DNA from: Zygaena filipendulae
Taxonomy: Eukaryota > Arthropoda > Insecta > Lepidoptera > Zygaenidae
DNA: 64,000 bases
Assembly: GCA_907165275.2 (NCBI GenBank)
Contig: OU015673.1
Location: forward strand, 1,689,001 to 1,753,000
Direction of reading: 5' to 3'
In this document: positions 36,001 through 45,425 of the stretch, in pieces
How positions within the stretch are numbered: the first letter of the stretch is position 1
Layout of the letters: the number at the start of each line of letters is the position of its first letter
Made by a program: the position numbers and the translations under genes
Notes under the pieces: generated by a model
Seen by the model: the letters and a program-made list of their open reading frames with translations, nothing else
Database searches by the model: none
What the model was told of the DNA's origin: nothing

Positions 36001-39000
36001 TACAGACACACTTAATAACCGTGATCACGCTAATCTCCGAAACGTCTGGACCGGTTTTAACGGGACTTTCACTGGCAGATAGCTGATGTTACAAGGAGTC
36101 ATTTACACTAATTTTATTTTAGAAATATAAAAAAACTTGAAATCTAAATAGAATTAATGTACTTGTAGCTGTTGTTGTTCTAAATAAACGAAAATAAATA
36201 AAACGAGTTGGTAACGCTGGCTTCTGAAATACAGATTTATCCTACATCGGAAGCCAGCAGCTCTTTGTATTAGAAATAAGTAACGCAGTTTATTATTAAA
36301 TTCATTTCATTTAATTTCAATAAAAATAGTTAATAATAATAATCAAATGCGTTTATTTGTAATTAACAGGGTTCTTAGCCTATACATATACCAAAAATAA
36401 ATAACATAACATGACGAAAAATTCTTATATAGCCATAGGTTAGTGACCTGAGCTCTAAACTAAGCGAGCTTGTATCATAGAGCCCAGGGACCTTCCACTC
36501 CTACTGTTGGTGAACTAGGTCAAAGGTCAGACGTCAGTGTGTGTGTGTGTGTGTGATTTCCTGCGGGAATGGGGATGTGGACTACTTTTCAAAATCAAAA
36601 TTCTAATTAGTTCGTCAGTTAGAAAATAAAAAAACAATAGACATGTATTTTTTGCTTTTTCAAATAAATTAAAATATACAGCGATAAAGCGCATTAAAGT
36701 TTAGGGTGAGGGGTCGTGACGTCACTAACCGCTAAAACCGCCATACAAACTGTCAGAATAGTGACGTCACGCGAAATTTCAACTCAATATATCGCCGTTA
36801 TTTTTTGATTACGTAAAAAAAGAAAAAATACGTGTCCAAATTTTTTAATAATCTACAAGACGGACTAAAAAATAAAAATTAGTCAAAATGCCCATTCCGA
36901 AACCGCGGGGCACAGATATTACGTATACAATAAGGCGGTGGCACTATACACTATACAGTATACACTATACAGGTGTACGACGCGACGCCTTTCCGTTTCC
37001 ACGAGAACGACACGGCGATAGAGCACTTCGGGCGGCTGCTGGAGGCGCGCGGCTACAGCCGCCACGGCACCGAGCAGATGTACTGCGGCGTCACCGGCGC
37101 GCCCATGGAGGTGGACATCTTCTACGGCGTCGTGCACTACCAGCGGCTGCGGCACATGGTCTCCGACAAGTGGCAGGTGAGGCACACACCACCACACACC
37201 AGCGAGGGCGTGTTCCGTTATCACTGAAGCGCTGGCCCAGGAGAAATGCGTTCCGCTACAGCGGACGGTACACTGGCCGCAGTGTCCCAGGGTTGGCACT
37301 ATTTATGATATTTACCAGCGGTGATAGCTCAGTGGTTGGTGCGTTCGGATCAAACGCCGCAAAGCGTCAGTTGAAACCCAAACAATCGAGCTTGAGCTGT
37401 CGGTGAAGGAAAACGTCGTGAGGAAACCATAGCATGGTGATAAAGCATGGTCTAGTGCCCGGCTAGCTAGCTACAACCTCCAAGTTGTAAATCTGTCGCC
37501 GAGCACGTAACGGTGTGTTCCGGCAGCTACACTTGAAAGCCAGTTCCCATCCCCATTCCAGGCCGGCAACGTATCTGCATGCCTTCTGGTGTTGCAGATG
37601 TCCATGGGCGGCAATGGGCGTTAATCACTTACCACCTGCCGTCCAGAGGGTGCAAATTTTCCGTATCCCAGAATGTCCATATCCCAAAATATTCAAATCC
37701 TAGAATATCCATATCCCAAAATGTTTCAGAACGTCCATATACTAGAATGTCCATATCCCAAAATTTCCAAATCCTAGAATATCCGTATCCCAAAATGTTC
37801 ATATCCCAGAACGTCCATATACTAGAATGTCCATATCCCAAAATTTCCAAATCCTAGAATATCCATATCCCAAAATGTTCATATCCCAGAAAGTCCATAT
37901 CCCTAGAATATCCATATCCCAAAATGTTCATATCCCAGAACGTCCATATCCTATAATGTCCATATCCCAAAATTTCCAAATCCTAGAATATCCATATCCC
38001 AAAATGTTCAAATCATAGAATATCCATATCCCAAAATGTTCATATCCCAGAACGTCCATATCCCTAGAATGTCCATATCCCAAAATGTCTAAATCCCAGA
38101 GTGTCCTTATACATGCGGAAGTGGGTCAGTTGTTAATCTGTGTTTGCGTGTCTGCACTCTGCAGGTGCGCACGACGGGCGCGGTGGACGCCCTGACGCGG
38201 CAGCCGGTGAAGGGGCGGCGGCGCGGCGGCGGCGTGCGGCTCGGCGAGATGGAGCGCGACGCGCTGCTGTCGCACGGCGCCGCCTTCATGCTGCAGGACC
38301 GGCTGCTGCACTGCTCCGACGAGGCCACGGTTATTGTCCTATTATATCTACACCACTCTACACTATACTAAACTACACTATACTATACGTACACTTCATT
38401 ACACTATACGTACACTTCACTATACTATACGTACACTTCACTGTACACACAAATATTCCATACACTTACACTATACGTACTCTTTATAGGTGTATATACT
38501 TCACTACATTACACATACCGTCAACAGCAGCAATATGTACACTTGGTCAGTTTTTTATCTTATTGCTATTGCAATAAGATTCAATTACTGTCACAACTAG
38601 TACTGTATATTCCACCACTCTATACGTATACTCCACCATCCTACATTACCCGTAAACTCCAGTCTCCACCACACTACCCGTATACTCCACCACACTACCC
38701 GTACACTCCACCGCACTACCCGAACACCACCACACTACCCGTACACTCCAGCACACTACCCGTACACGCCACCACACTACCCGTACACTCCACCACACTA
38801 CCCGCACACTCCAGCACACTACCCGCACACTCCACCCCCGACGTCTCACCACCCGCCCGCTCGTCGCCAGGTGCTGCTGTGCGGCGGGTGCGGCACGCTG
38901 CAGGGCCCGCTGGGCGGCGGCGAGGCGGCGGCGCGCGGCGCGTGCCGGCTGTGCGCGGCGGGCGAGCTCGTCACGCTGGCGGTGCCGCACACGCTCAAGC

Positions 39001-39077
39001 TGCTCGCCGCGCAGCTCGCCGCGCCGAACATCAAGATGCGGCTCGACACCGACGCGCACGCGCTGCCCGCCGCGTGA
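18098..39077 (+). CDS. POLR1B: DNA-directed RNA polymerase I subunit RPA2 (RPA135 / POLR1B), complete, 20 exons
   Basis: Second-largest (beta-like) catalytic subunit of RNA polymerase I, which makes pre-rRNA in the nucleolus. Exons: 18098-18190, 18303-18632, 19526-19618, 19829-19975, 20806-20978, 22217-22466, 23095-23250, 23832-23998, 25089-25236, 26671-26731, 27894-28096, 29004-29157, 29231-29321, 29755-29950, 31521-31735, 33755-33893, 35637-35843, 36973-37176, 38165-38329, 38871-39077. All phases agree: 3399 nt, 1132 aa, the usual family length. Diagnostic parts: [21 protein letters not shown] (around 162-182), [17 protein letters not shown] (exon 9), [19 protein letters not shown] across exons 14/15 (about 750-770), [17 protein letters not shown] (exon 17, hybrid-binding domain), [15 protein letters not shown] and [10 protein letters not shown] (exons 18-19), and a C-terminal zinc site C1068-x2-C1071...C1089-x2-C1092. 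Donors of exons 12 (GTCAGT), 15 (GTCGGT) and 19 (GTTATT) are non-consensus but required by frame. Exons 1-5 use ordinary codons; exons 6-20 have extreme GC at third positions. Confidence 0.96.
18965..19297 (+). repeat. TGACGTCA element copy in POLR1B intron 2
   Basis: Ends AATAGGCTATTTGAC and GTCAACATCCCTATT; first site mutated to TGACATCA, second intact. Confidence 0.8.
19976..20428 (+). other. POLR1B intron 4, left part
   Basis: A reverse SINE-like scrap (ACTAGCTGTTCCTCGCGGTT at 20020) and otherwise AT-rich sequence without recognisable structure. Confidence 0.4.
20429..20664. repeat. Palindromic MITE, copy 2 (intact)
   Basis: Flanked by TAA on both sides, a 3-bp duplication typical of PIF/Harbinger. 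In POLR1B intron 4. Confidence 0.9.
21184..21335. repeat. Hairpin MITE in POLR1B intron 5
   Basis: Inverted arms GAATCGCTCGAATTACTTTT / GAAAGTAATTCGAGCGTTTC with outer GGGGTCGCATTTTTGAA / TTTCAAAAATAGGGCCCC. Confidence 0.75.
22503..22700 (+). repeat. SINE-like element copy in POLR1B intron 6
   Basis: CTACTAATATTATAAATTGC...CGGAATTCGCGCGGGAACTC; starts 37 bp after the exon 6 donor. Confidence 0.7.
22839..22973. repeat. Palindromic MITE, right half only
   Basis: Only one arm remains (ATTTAATGAGATGTAAC...GTGCGGCGG) followed by TAA. In POLR1B intron 6. Confidence 0.8.
23376..23460. repeat. Short perfect-type hairpin in POLR1B intron 7
   Basis: Arms of about 29 bp (ATCGAGTCATTTTATCGATT / AATCGATAAAATGGCTCGAT) around a 17-bp loop. 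Confidence 0.75.
23481..23800 (+). repeat. TGACGTCA element copy in POLR1B intron 7
   Basis: Full length with both sites intact; ends 32 bp before the exon 8 start. Confidence 0.85.
24078..24521. repeat. MITE with 43-bp terminal inverted repeats, copy A (POLR1B intron 8)
   Basis: Ends AAGGTGTGGCAAAATTAACT and the complement at 24502-24521; both also contain GCAAATATTTACAGGG. Flanks are TATATA-like on both sides. Confidence 0.82.
24537..25034 (+). repeat. Two tandem SINE-like elements, CACGTGTCACGTTG subfamily, before POLR1B exon 9
   Basis: 24537-24768 and 24771-25034, each from TATATAAATCACGTGTCACG to ACAGCTAGT. Confidence 0.75.
25237..26290 (+). other. POLR1B intron 9, left part
   Basis: A LINE/SINE tail (AAATATTCTTTATTGTCACC at about 25353, related to 21435), a gene-free AT-rich stretch ending in (AAAT)n at 25828, and a diverged repeat at 25850-26200. 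No coding exon found. Confidence 0.4.
26292..26405. repeat. Hairpin repeat in POLR1B intron 9
   Basis: Arms GTGCGGAACCGTCATTGCAA and TTGCAATGACAGGCTTTCCG(CAC) pair with small gaps. Confidence 0.65.
26936..27170 (+). repeat. Degraded TGACGTCA element copy in POLR1B intron 10
   Basis: TCGTCCTGTAGATTC... with one TGACGTCA remaining at about 27019 and the 3' end lost. Confidence 0.65.
27243..27603. repeat. Same MITE family, copy B, opposite orientation (POLR1B intron 10)
   Basis: Shares both terminal repeats and the inner GGCGAGC / CCGGCGCGCGGCG blocks with copy A in reverse complement. Confidence 0.75.
27605..27857 (+). repeat. SINE-like element, CACGTGTCACGTTG subfamily, before POLR1B exon 11
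   Basis: Complete copy; ends (GACAGCTAGT) 37 bp before the exon. Confidence 0.75.
28112..28425 (+). repeat. TGACGTCA element copy in POLR1B intron 11
   Basis: Starts 15 bp after the exon 11 donor; both sites intact. Confidence 0.8.
28600..28920 (+). repeat. Minisatellite TACTACAATCACTTTTGTTTGG, about 22 bp
   Basis: Roughly twelve diverged units in POLR1B intron 11, followed by (GT)n up to exon 12. Confidence 0.85.
29322..29510 (+). repeat. ACACACCACACC simple repeat, POLR1B intron 13
   Basis: CACACCACACACCTCACAC-type low complexity starting right at the exon 13 donor. Confidence 0.8.
29852..31483 (+). repeat. Tandem array of an exon-intron junction, about 147-bp unit, 11 copies plus a truncated twelfth
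   Basis: The unit is the last 99 nt of POLR1B exon 14 (29852-29950) plus about 48 nt of the intron start (GTGCGTGCCCGAGCG and a C-rich tail). Copy 1 is the real exon; ten further copies carry the identical exon part and identical donor, the last donor after 31417. Units differ only in the C-run length. A final piece stops at CCGCCGCGCCGCTGT (about 31480). No AG precedes any extra copy, so they are donors without acceptors. Confidence 0.93.
31782..32248 (+). repeat. Satellite array, 67-bp unit, about seven copies
   Basis: Unit TGCCACACTGTATACAACAC...ACACAATAGATATACAACTC; exact 67-bp register from 31840 to 32223. A remnant resumes at 32604-32692 after the SINE pair. In POLR1B intron 15. Confidence 0.9.
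32249..32600. repeat. Inverted pair of lepidopteran SINEs inside a satellite array
   Basis: TTATGTCATAGGGGGCAAACGG...GGCATGCAGGTGCGTTGCCG at 32254-32420 and its reverse complement at 32465-32596. Together they form a long hairpin and split the 67-bp tandem array. Confidence 0.8.
32693..33214 (+). other. POLR1B intron 15, middle
   Basis: No gene or clear repeat, except TATGTGGGCGTCCT at 32876, which matches the palindrome arm at 33235. Confidence 0.35.
33215..33390. repeat. Duplicated palindrome abutting a TGACGTCA element
   Basis: TATTATGTGGGCGTCCTTGT...AGTACTAGTAGTAGGC then its inverse ending CACATAATAGGGATGTTG, and the right half is repeated once more. The left side even includes an inverted copy of the element's own end (AAAAGTAGGCAACATCCC). 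Confidence 0.85.
33367..33720 (-). repeat. TGACGTCA element copy in POLR1B intron 15
   Basis: Full length, both sites intact; ends 34 bp before exon 16. A duplicated palindrome adjoins its left end. Confidence 0.85.
33894..34456 (+). other. POLR1B intron 16, left part
   Basis: AT-rich, a GTGCGTTCC/CCCCGTGCTGCGCTG patch at 34285-34320; nothing assignable. Confidence 0.35.
34457..34674. repeat. Same GATAAGCAATA family, copy B
   Basis: Same start and inner AACAAAATGTTGAACAT; longer middle. In POLR1B intron 16. Confidence 0.6.
34728..34932 (+). repeat. SINE-like element copy in POLR1B intron 16
   Basis: TATACTAATATTATAAAGAGC to GGGGGTCAGCTAGT. Confidence 0.7.
35205..35565 (-). repeat. Two reverse-strand SINE-like elements before POLR1B exon 17
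   Basis: ACTAGTTGTTCCCCGCGGTT...TTATAATATTAGTAG (35210-35417) and a shorter second copy to 35562, tail to tail. Confidence 0.7.
35844..36565 (+). other. POLR1B intron 17, left part
   Basis: ACACAGATACAG simple repeats (35850-36005), a SINE-like scrap (CTCCGAAACGTCTGGACCGG), unassigned AT-rich DNA, and (GT)n at 36538-36555. Confidence 0.45.
36566..36896 (-). repeat. TGACGTCA element copy in POLR1B intron 17
   Basis: Full length with AATGGGGATG / ATGCCCATT ends; both sites intact. Confidence 0.85.
37318..37660 (+). repeat. tRNA-derived SINE plus SINE fragment
   Basis: GTGATAGCTCAGTGGTTGGT resembles an A box and CAGTTGAAACCC a decayed B box, followed by GTGAAGGAAAACGTCGTGAG, then a GGCAACGTATCTGCATGCCT piece of the 32.3 kb SINE. 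In POLR1B intron 18. Confidence 0.65.
37650..38105 (+). repeat. Minisatellite CCATATCCCAAAATGTTC, about 17-19 bp
   Basis: About 25 diverged units (CCATATCCCAAAAT, CCTAGAATATC) in POLR1B intron 18. Confidence 0.9.
38340..38862 (+). repeat. Minisatellite ACTACCCGTACACTCCACCAC, POLR1B intron 19
   Basis: First TACACTATACGTACACTTCA units (38380-38520), then CCACACTACCCGTACACTCC units to exon 20. Confidence 0.85.
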
Positions 39078-39199
39078 GCGCGCCCGCCATATTGCGCCAG
39101 CGCAGGCTGCAGCTAGCGGAGGGGCGAGCTGGGCAATGCCCGACTTGACTGGAACTGACAAGAAACTCAGCCTATTGTATACCTAATATTACAAAAAAA

Positions 39200-39640
39200 T
39201 AATAATATGAGATTTACTGTCGCTTTTGATACGGGGGGGGGAATAAAAGAGGCCATATTATGATAAACATGAGAGTGAACGAAGCGTCATTGAATATGAT
39301 CTGACATGACTTGTTAGTTCAGCGGCTCCCCTCCCCCACCTAGCTGCGCCAATGACTGTAAGTTGTAACTTGTAACTATACATCAGCACCAAAAAATAAG
39401 TAAACACTATTATCGGTGATTGTACTTCGACGTGTATCGTTGTACTCAATAAGATTCAACAACTGTCAAAAATGGTTACATATTTCTGATGCTGTCTGTA
39501 CATTACTCCTGTACGTAATGTATATAGTGTATCACATTGTAAATGTGTATATTGTTTTTTTATTATAAGTAATAATTATAAGCGATCGATTGTTTTTAAA
39601 TGTAAATAAATGAATTTTTATCGAAATGTATTGTTCGTTA
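39200..39640 (+). terminator. POLR1B 3' UTR and candidate polyadenylation site
   Basis: Candidate signals AATAAA at about 39241 and 39604; the second, followed by a T/GT-rich stretch, fits better. Confidence 0.4.
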
Positions 39641-39749
39641 TTTCTATTGAATCAGCTTTTCGCCCGCGTCATTTCAGAATATCCTCGGTAACTCCCTGTA
39701 TCGAGATGAAGAGATTACCGGCTACATTTAAACTTTCAACTTTTTTTAA

Positions 39750-40108
39750 AATGGGGATGTTGACTACTTTTGAAAATGAAAATTCTAATTAGTCCGTCAT
39801 TTAGAAAATAAAAAAACAATAGACACGTACTTTTTGCTTTTTCAAATAAATTAAAATATACAGAGATAAAGCACATTAAAGTCAAGACAAAGTGGTGAGT
39901 CGTGACGTCACTAACCACTAAAACCGCCTTACAAACTGTCCAGATAGTGACGTCACGCGAAATTTCAACTCAAGTTGAGACTTAGGTTGGGACATTGAGA
40001 TGTATCGCCGTTATTTTTTGATTACGTAAAAAAAGAAAAAAATACGTGTTTAATATTTTTTATTAATCTACAAGACGGGCTAAAAAAAAATTAGTCAACA
40101 TGCCCATT
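39750..40108 (-). repeat. TGACGTCA element copy downstream of POLR1B
   Basis: Full length with a short insertion near 39975-39998; both sites intact. Confidence 0.85.
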
Positions 40109-40329
40109 CATTAGTAGTACAGCACTAGGTTATAGGTGTGTGCATGATCCACGTCACAGTGATGTAGTGTGCTGTGTGACGAATGCATTAGACGCGTGTG
40201 GGGCACATTGGGACCCGCGCCGGATTGGAGTTCAGTGATCGACGAATGTCGCGGTGTGAAGTCACGCGCCGTAACACGTCATACTCATTAACTACAGTGC
40301 TATTTTTATCTTTAATCTACATCTATACA

Positions 40330-40990
40330 TATAAAATGCTTTGTCTTGAATGACTGTAGATCAATGCACAGCCAAAACCGCTGATCGTATAGAGATCTGA
40401 AATTTGAAGGCAGTATTCTTTCTATACTATCATAGACATCCGATCAGAAAGGATTTTTAAAAATTCACCCCTAAGGGGATGAAAATGGGTTGCAAAGTTT
40501 GTATGGAACAATTCCGCGGGAACTTCGAAATTATCGCGGGAGAAACAGGTCGGGACAGCTAGTATAGGTACATAAAAGCAGAATCTGACTGACGGATCGA
40601 TGCACGCACAGCTGAAACCGCTGGGTCTAGAAACGTGAAATTTTGCACAAATATTCCTTAAGTGACGTAGGTGTGCACTGAGAAAGGATTTTTGAAAATT
40701 CCACAAAATTAATGGGGTAAAAGGAGTTGCAAAGTTTGTATGGAACAAATGAAACCATGGAGTTTTGCACAAATATTCCTTAAGTTAAGTACGGCGTGCA
40801 CTTAGAATCTTTGGAAATTCCACCCTTAATGTGATAATAATAATAATCCACTTCAGGGGTTGTAAAGTTTGTATGGTACAACGTGTTTTCGTTGAAGAAA
40901 GTTCAGTGCAAGAAATTTCTAGACCCAACCATTTTATTTTGCAGTTTCTCAGCATCAGATTGGGACTACCACGCGGAAGAAGTCGCAGGC
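40330..40990 (+). repeat. Cluster of diverged SINE/LINE-tail repeats downstream of POLR1B
   Basis: Three similar blocks with CTGAAATTTGAAGG / GTGAAATTTTGCAC, ATTCCACCC and GTTGCAAAGTTTGTATGGAAC, starting near 40370, 40610 and 40750. Confidence 0.5.
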
Positions 40991-41399
40991 AACAGATAGT
41001 ATTAGATATGTGCACATATTATACCTAACACTTAGGCCACGTGGTATAAAGTACAAAATTACTACATTTACATTACACACACACACACTCACATTTACAT
41101 TTACTACATTTTTATGTAGGTATGTGAATCCATATAATTTAAGATTTAGTTAACTTTATTTAAGATTAAGTTAACTTTGTATGCAGGAAAAAAAGACTTT
41201 ATTTCATTTTATTTATGCGAATCCGGAGGTTTTATTAAAATACCTACCTACTAAAATAAATATAATCAACTGTTATAAAATATCCAATAGATGACATTAT
41301 ATTCTGTTAAAAATTCAAAATGCATGTCTTAGATTTGTGACCATACTGAAAAAAAAATTAAGGCAATTTACACAATACAAGATCCACATTTGATCCCCC

Positions 41400-41716
41400 A
41401 CTTTGGTTGCTTGATTCCACGCGTCGCGTCGCTGGCTGTGAGCTTGTGATTGTGAACTCCGCGACGGCGAGTGTCCCGCCAGACTCAGCGATACTGGCTT
41501 GTTGTTTACATAATCGAAATAGGAAAAAAAAACAAAAAAAAAACGAAAGAACAGTAGTTTCTCTCGACTTTCTCGTAATAATAATCGATTTGTGTTAGAA
41601 ATTAGAATAAAATAATTAAAATAATAAAAAGTCGTTTAATGGACGGTGTGTGTGATATAAGTTTTCGAAGATAATATTTCTTTTTAGTAGGTAGTTGACA
41701 ATAATAAGATTTTCGG
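41400..41716 (+). other. Candidate remote untranslated first exon / transcription start
   Basis: A CpG-rich patch (41415-41510) in AT-rich DNA is followed by non-coding sequence ending in a perfect donor, ATTTTCG/GTGAGTAA (donor GT at 41717-41718). No coding exon on this strand lies between here and the transporter at 54.5 kb, so it may be that gene's first exon, some 12.8 kb upstream. Inference from composition and one splice signal only. Confidence 0.28.
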
Positions 41717-41762
41717 TGAGTAATTTTTTTTTTATTTACACTTAAATAGGCTATTTGACTAA

Positions 41763-41924
41763 CGGCCGCACTCAGAGTCGACTTTAATGATTACTTAGTT
41801 AAGTATAGATTTTTAAAACAAAACTGCCGCAATCAGACAATTTTAATAAATTAATGATAATTGGCATTTAACTAATTAAGTTACTTAACTAAGTAATCAT
41901 TAAAGTCGACTCTGAGTGCGGCGG
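41763..41924. repeat. Palindromic MITE, internally deleted copy
   Basis: 162 bp, TAA on both sides; one arm lacks the CTGCCGCAAT block. It appears inserted into an old end of a TGACGTCA element (AATAGGCTATTTGAC at 41746-41760). Confidence 0.8.
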
Positions 41925-42834
41925 TAAAATTTTTTTTCATTACTCATACTAGGAAAGTAGGTCTGAAGTTGCCTGAGAAGCGGGTTGAAAGTAACACTTT
42001 TCAGCCCTAGGGAGAATCGCTTTCAACTGACAGCTGGATACTGCAGAAACTCAAGTTTTTTTTTTATGTCATAGGGAGTTATTCTTCTGAGTAGGGGGCA
42101 TACTTACTGACCAGTAGCACACCTAATGGTTGATTTATGTAAATAAAATTCACTCATTTTTTTCTTTGGCTAATTCCTATTTTTATTTTGACTTTCCTTG
42201 CATTCGTAATGAAAAGCACAGTGTTATCCTTGGGAGAAAGACTTATTTAGTTCCGAAACGGGAATTGGCGCTCGAGCGTAGCGAGGGCGCCAATAGATCG
42301 ATTACTTTCACCCCTAGGATAACAATGTACTATTTAGTCCGTCTTGTAGATTAATAATAGTAGATTTTACAACAAGTGCCATGGACCAATAAACTAGATT
42401 ATTGGTCCATGCAAGTGCTCAAAACGAACCATTTAGTAGTAGTAGTTAATAGTTTTGTGGACGAGTTATAAACTCTGCTTTTCACTTCGATTGCGTGGAA
42501 ATAAAACAGTTAGTATAACATAACATTTCTTTAATTAAAATTCAAAGTAAAATTAGTACAGTTTTGAATACTAAAGGAAACTGTTTTCCCCGGCATATTA
42601 ACGGTATTTATGTCATAAAAAACACTTACAAATAAATTTAAGTAAATATTATAAAATAACAAATTCTATCTATGAACTTCTTATTTGTGTTTGGCTGTAT
42701 GGCTCATTTTCTTTGCCTTAATATAGGTACATTTATGAGTAGGTACGTTAATGCACTTGTGCGCAAAATTCGATTTTGTACAGCCTATAGATATCCTGCA
42801 CAAACAAGCACTTTCCGAGCAAAAGAAGTGAAAA

Positions 42835-43124
42835 AAATATTGGACACGTATTTTTTATTTTTTTACGTAATCAAAAAATAACGGCGATGCGACAATGCGA
42901 GTTGAAATTTCGCGTGACGTCACTAACCAGTGCAGTTTGTATGGCGGCTTGTAGCGGTTAGTGACGTCACGAGCCCCCACCCTAAACTTTAATGCGCTTT
43001 ATCTCTGCGTATTTTCATTTATTTGAAAAATAAAATACGTGTAATACGTTTCTAATGATTTTTTATTTTCTAAAAGACGGATTAATTAGAATTTTGATTT
43101 TCAAAAGTCGTCCACATCTCTATT
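42835..43124 (+). repeat. TGACGTCA element copy, 5'-truncated
   Basis: Starts inside the element at ATATTGGACACG; both sites intact. Confidence 0.8.
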
Positions 43125-44658
43125 GTATATTTTACATATTATTTGAATTTTTCTTTTTTCTGTCATAATAATTATGATAGTATATCTCACGCAAGCGTGT
43201 TTTTATTAGGCGACATATGGGCGACACCTTCGACGACCTAGTTTTGTAATTATTTTTACATAGGTATTTCTATCTAAGATAAAACGTAACTCAGAGGCGT
43301 TCAATAGGTCAATTCAAGTTTATCTAGATTCTAGGTCGATGGCAAATATTTTTATAAAAAAACTTAGATACGTATATATATAGAATCCAATTCGATAGGT
43401 ATCTAAGTAGTTAGAATATTTGTTTGTTTAACGATAGGTACCTATCTAATTGTGTCGGCTTGTTTGAACGTGTATCACGTAAAAACTACTAGACGGATTT
43501 GTATGAAACTCTGAGATAAACCTAGCTTATGTCTGACTTAACATTTGGGACGTTTGCATGGGATTATCCCGGCAAAAAAAAAAACGAGTTTCTAAGGGAC
43601 CCACGAAATATCAAGGAAATTACGTGATATTTCTGTGCCTATAGTCTATAGTCTATAGTATAGACTATATACCTACCTACCGATACATAGAAAATCGTTG
43701 AATCTGGATAGGTGGTAAAGTTATTAATCTTTATTCGTGCGTCTTTCTGTGATCGCGTAACTTCTGAACGACCGGACGGATTGATGTCGTAGACAGCCTG
43801 TTTTATCCGTCAAGACGATGGTTATTACTTCTTAGGTACCTATATAGCTATGTTCGGAGTTTCCAAAGGACTACCTAAATTATTTACGTGGGTGAAAAAA
43901 AGTTCAATTTATTCCATTAACAATGACAAGCGATTTAAGAGTAAAACCATTGTCTCATTATTGTAACTGACAAGAACACGATTGAGGGTGAAATGTTGTC
44001 AGTTTTACTTACTTTGTCGGAGTCCGAGTTGCGGCTGATTTGATGAATACCTACCTACCGATACAGGGTGCGTCAGAAAGTTTCCAACAACCAGAAACAC
44101 TTTAAAGCGTCACTCACCAGAGAGCTGATGGGGTTTATTATAGGATCGTGAACCCCTTGTACAGAGAGTAAACCGGGATAAAAATTATTTTATGTGGGTG
44201 TTAATCCAGAACATAATTATTCTATAGTATTTAGTAAAAGGTCAGTAGGATAAGATAGTTTTGTATAACCGCATATAATAATTACTAGATTCCCTTGCGT
44301 GAAATTCAGGACTCCCCCGGAAATAAAAAGGAGCCTATGTGTTAGGTAATTTATACATAGCAGTTTCCAATCCAAACATCCAAAGCCGTACATACATAAT
44401 TAATGAGTATATCTATACCCAAAAGAATTTATGATTATAGTGTTACTATGTGATAAAAAAAGATAAAATTTTCTTTTTTTTTATTCGCGATGGACGTAAT
44501 CAATCTAGTTAGGTGCATACTTGTATCGATAAAAAAAAATTAATTTATCATACGATTTTCTACTGATTGTAGTTTCATAATAGATCCATATTGTCGATAA
44601 CATCGCACGTAATATTATGTATAAAGAGAGTTGCGTCTTCTCTTTAACTAATCTATAA
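43125..44658. other. Inside of the 4.2 kb inverted-repeat structure
   Basis: AT-rich; SINE-like scraps at 43440-43640 and 43725-43900; no transposase-like frame. Confidence 0.35.
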
Positions 44659-44911
44659 CGGCCGCACTCAGAGTCGACTTTAATGATTATCTACTTAGTT
44701 AAGTATTATCTGTGGTTAAGTATAGATTTTTAAAACAAAACTACCGCAATCAGAGACATTCAGCAAATTAATGTTAATTGGCATTTAATGAGATGTAACT
44801 TAATTAGTTAAATACCAATTAACATTAATTTACTGATCGTCTCTGATTGCGGCAATTTTGTTTTAAAAATCTATACTTAACTAAGTAATCATTCGACTCT
44901 GAGTGCCGCGG
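44659..44911. repeat. Palindromic MITE copy
   Basis: TAA-flanked; an internal duplication of TTAGTTAAGTAT near 44695-44722 lengthens the left arm. Confidence 0.85.
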
Positions 44912-45059
44912 TAAGTATAGGAACTTTCGCACATATAGGTGTAGTTGTGTCGTCCCGAGCCTCACTCCTAAACTTTGATGCGTTTTTTCTAAATATTTTT
45001 TCAATTATTTGAAAAAGAAAAAAAATACGTAGGCATATCTGCTATTATTTTTTTACTGT

Positions 45060-45425
45060 CTATACAACGTGTTAATGATTTGACTGAAAACTAGAAAATA
45101 GTTTGCTCAGAATCGACTTCCGAATCGATCGCAACATGTTCTAGTATAGGTTATATTTTTTGATGTTTATCAGCCCATGTCTAAATTTTTTTACTACAAT
45201 ATTTGGCGCGTACGTCGCCCGCAGCAAAAAAATCGATTCGGTTATTGACACGTAGGCGTGGGCGTAGCGCTTGAAATTTCGTAGATATATATATCACCTC
45301 CAAACTAATGTTGAATCATTTGTAAACTATAAATTTTTTCGACTTTATTCATATTTTAATCATATTATTGTTTATTTTTTAAACGGAGTGTATCAGGTTT
45401 TTAGTTAATTCATTAACACGTTGTA
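45060..45425. repeat. Second copy of the ACAACGTGTTAATGA element
   Basis: Shares the CTAGAAAATAGTTTGCTCAGAATCG..., GGCGCGTACG and closing TTAATTCATTAACACGTTGTA blocks with 4151-4615. Confidence 0.65.

Noticed and set aside
37318..37395. tRNA gene (TAGCTCAGTGG A box)
   Set aside because: No cloverleaf or acceptor pairing and a decayed B box; followed by typical SINE sequence.
42130..42354. 74-aa plus frame and its relative at 45557-45745 as a small gene family
   Set aside because: Both are translations of the inverted-repeat arms, including the palindrome around GCGAGGGCGCC, not conserved proteins.
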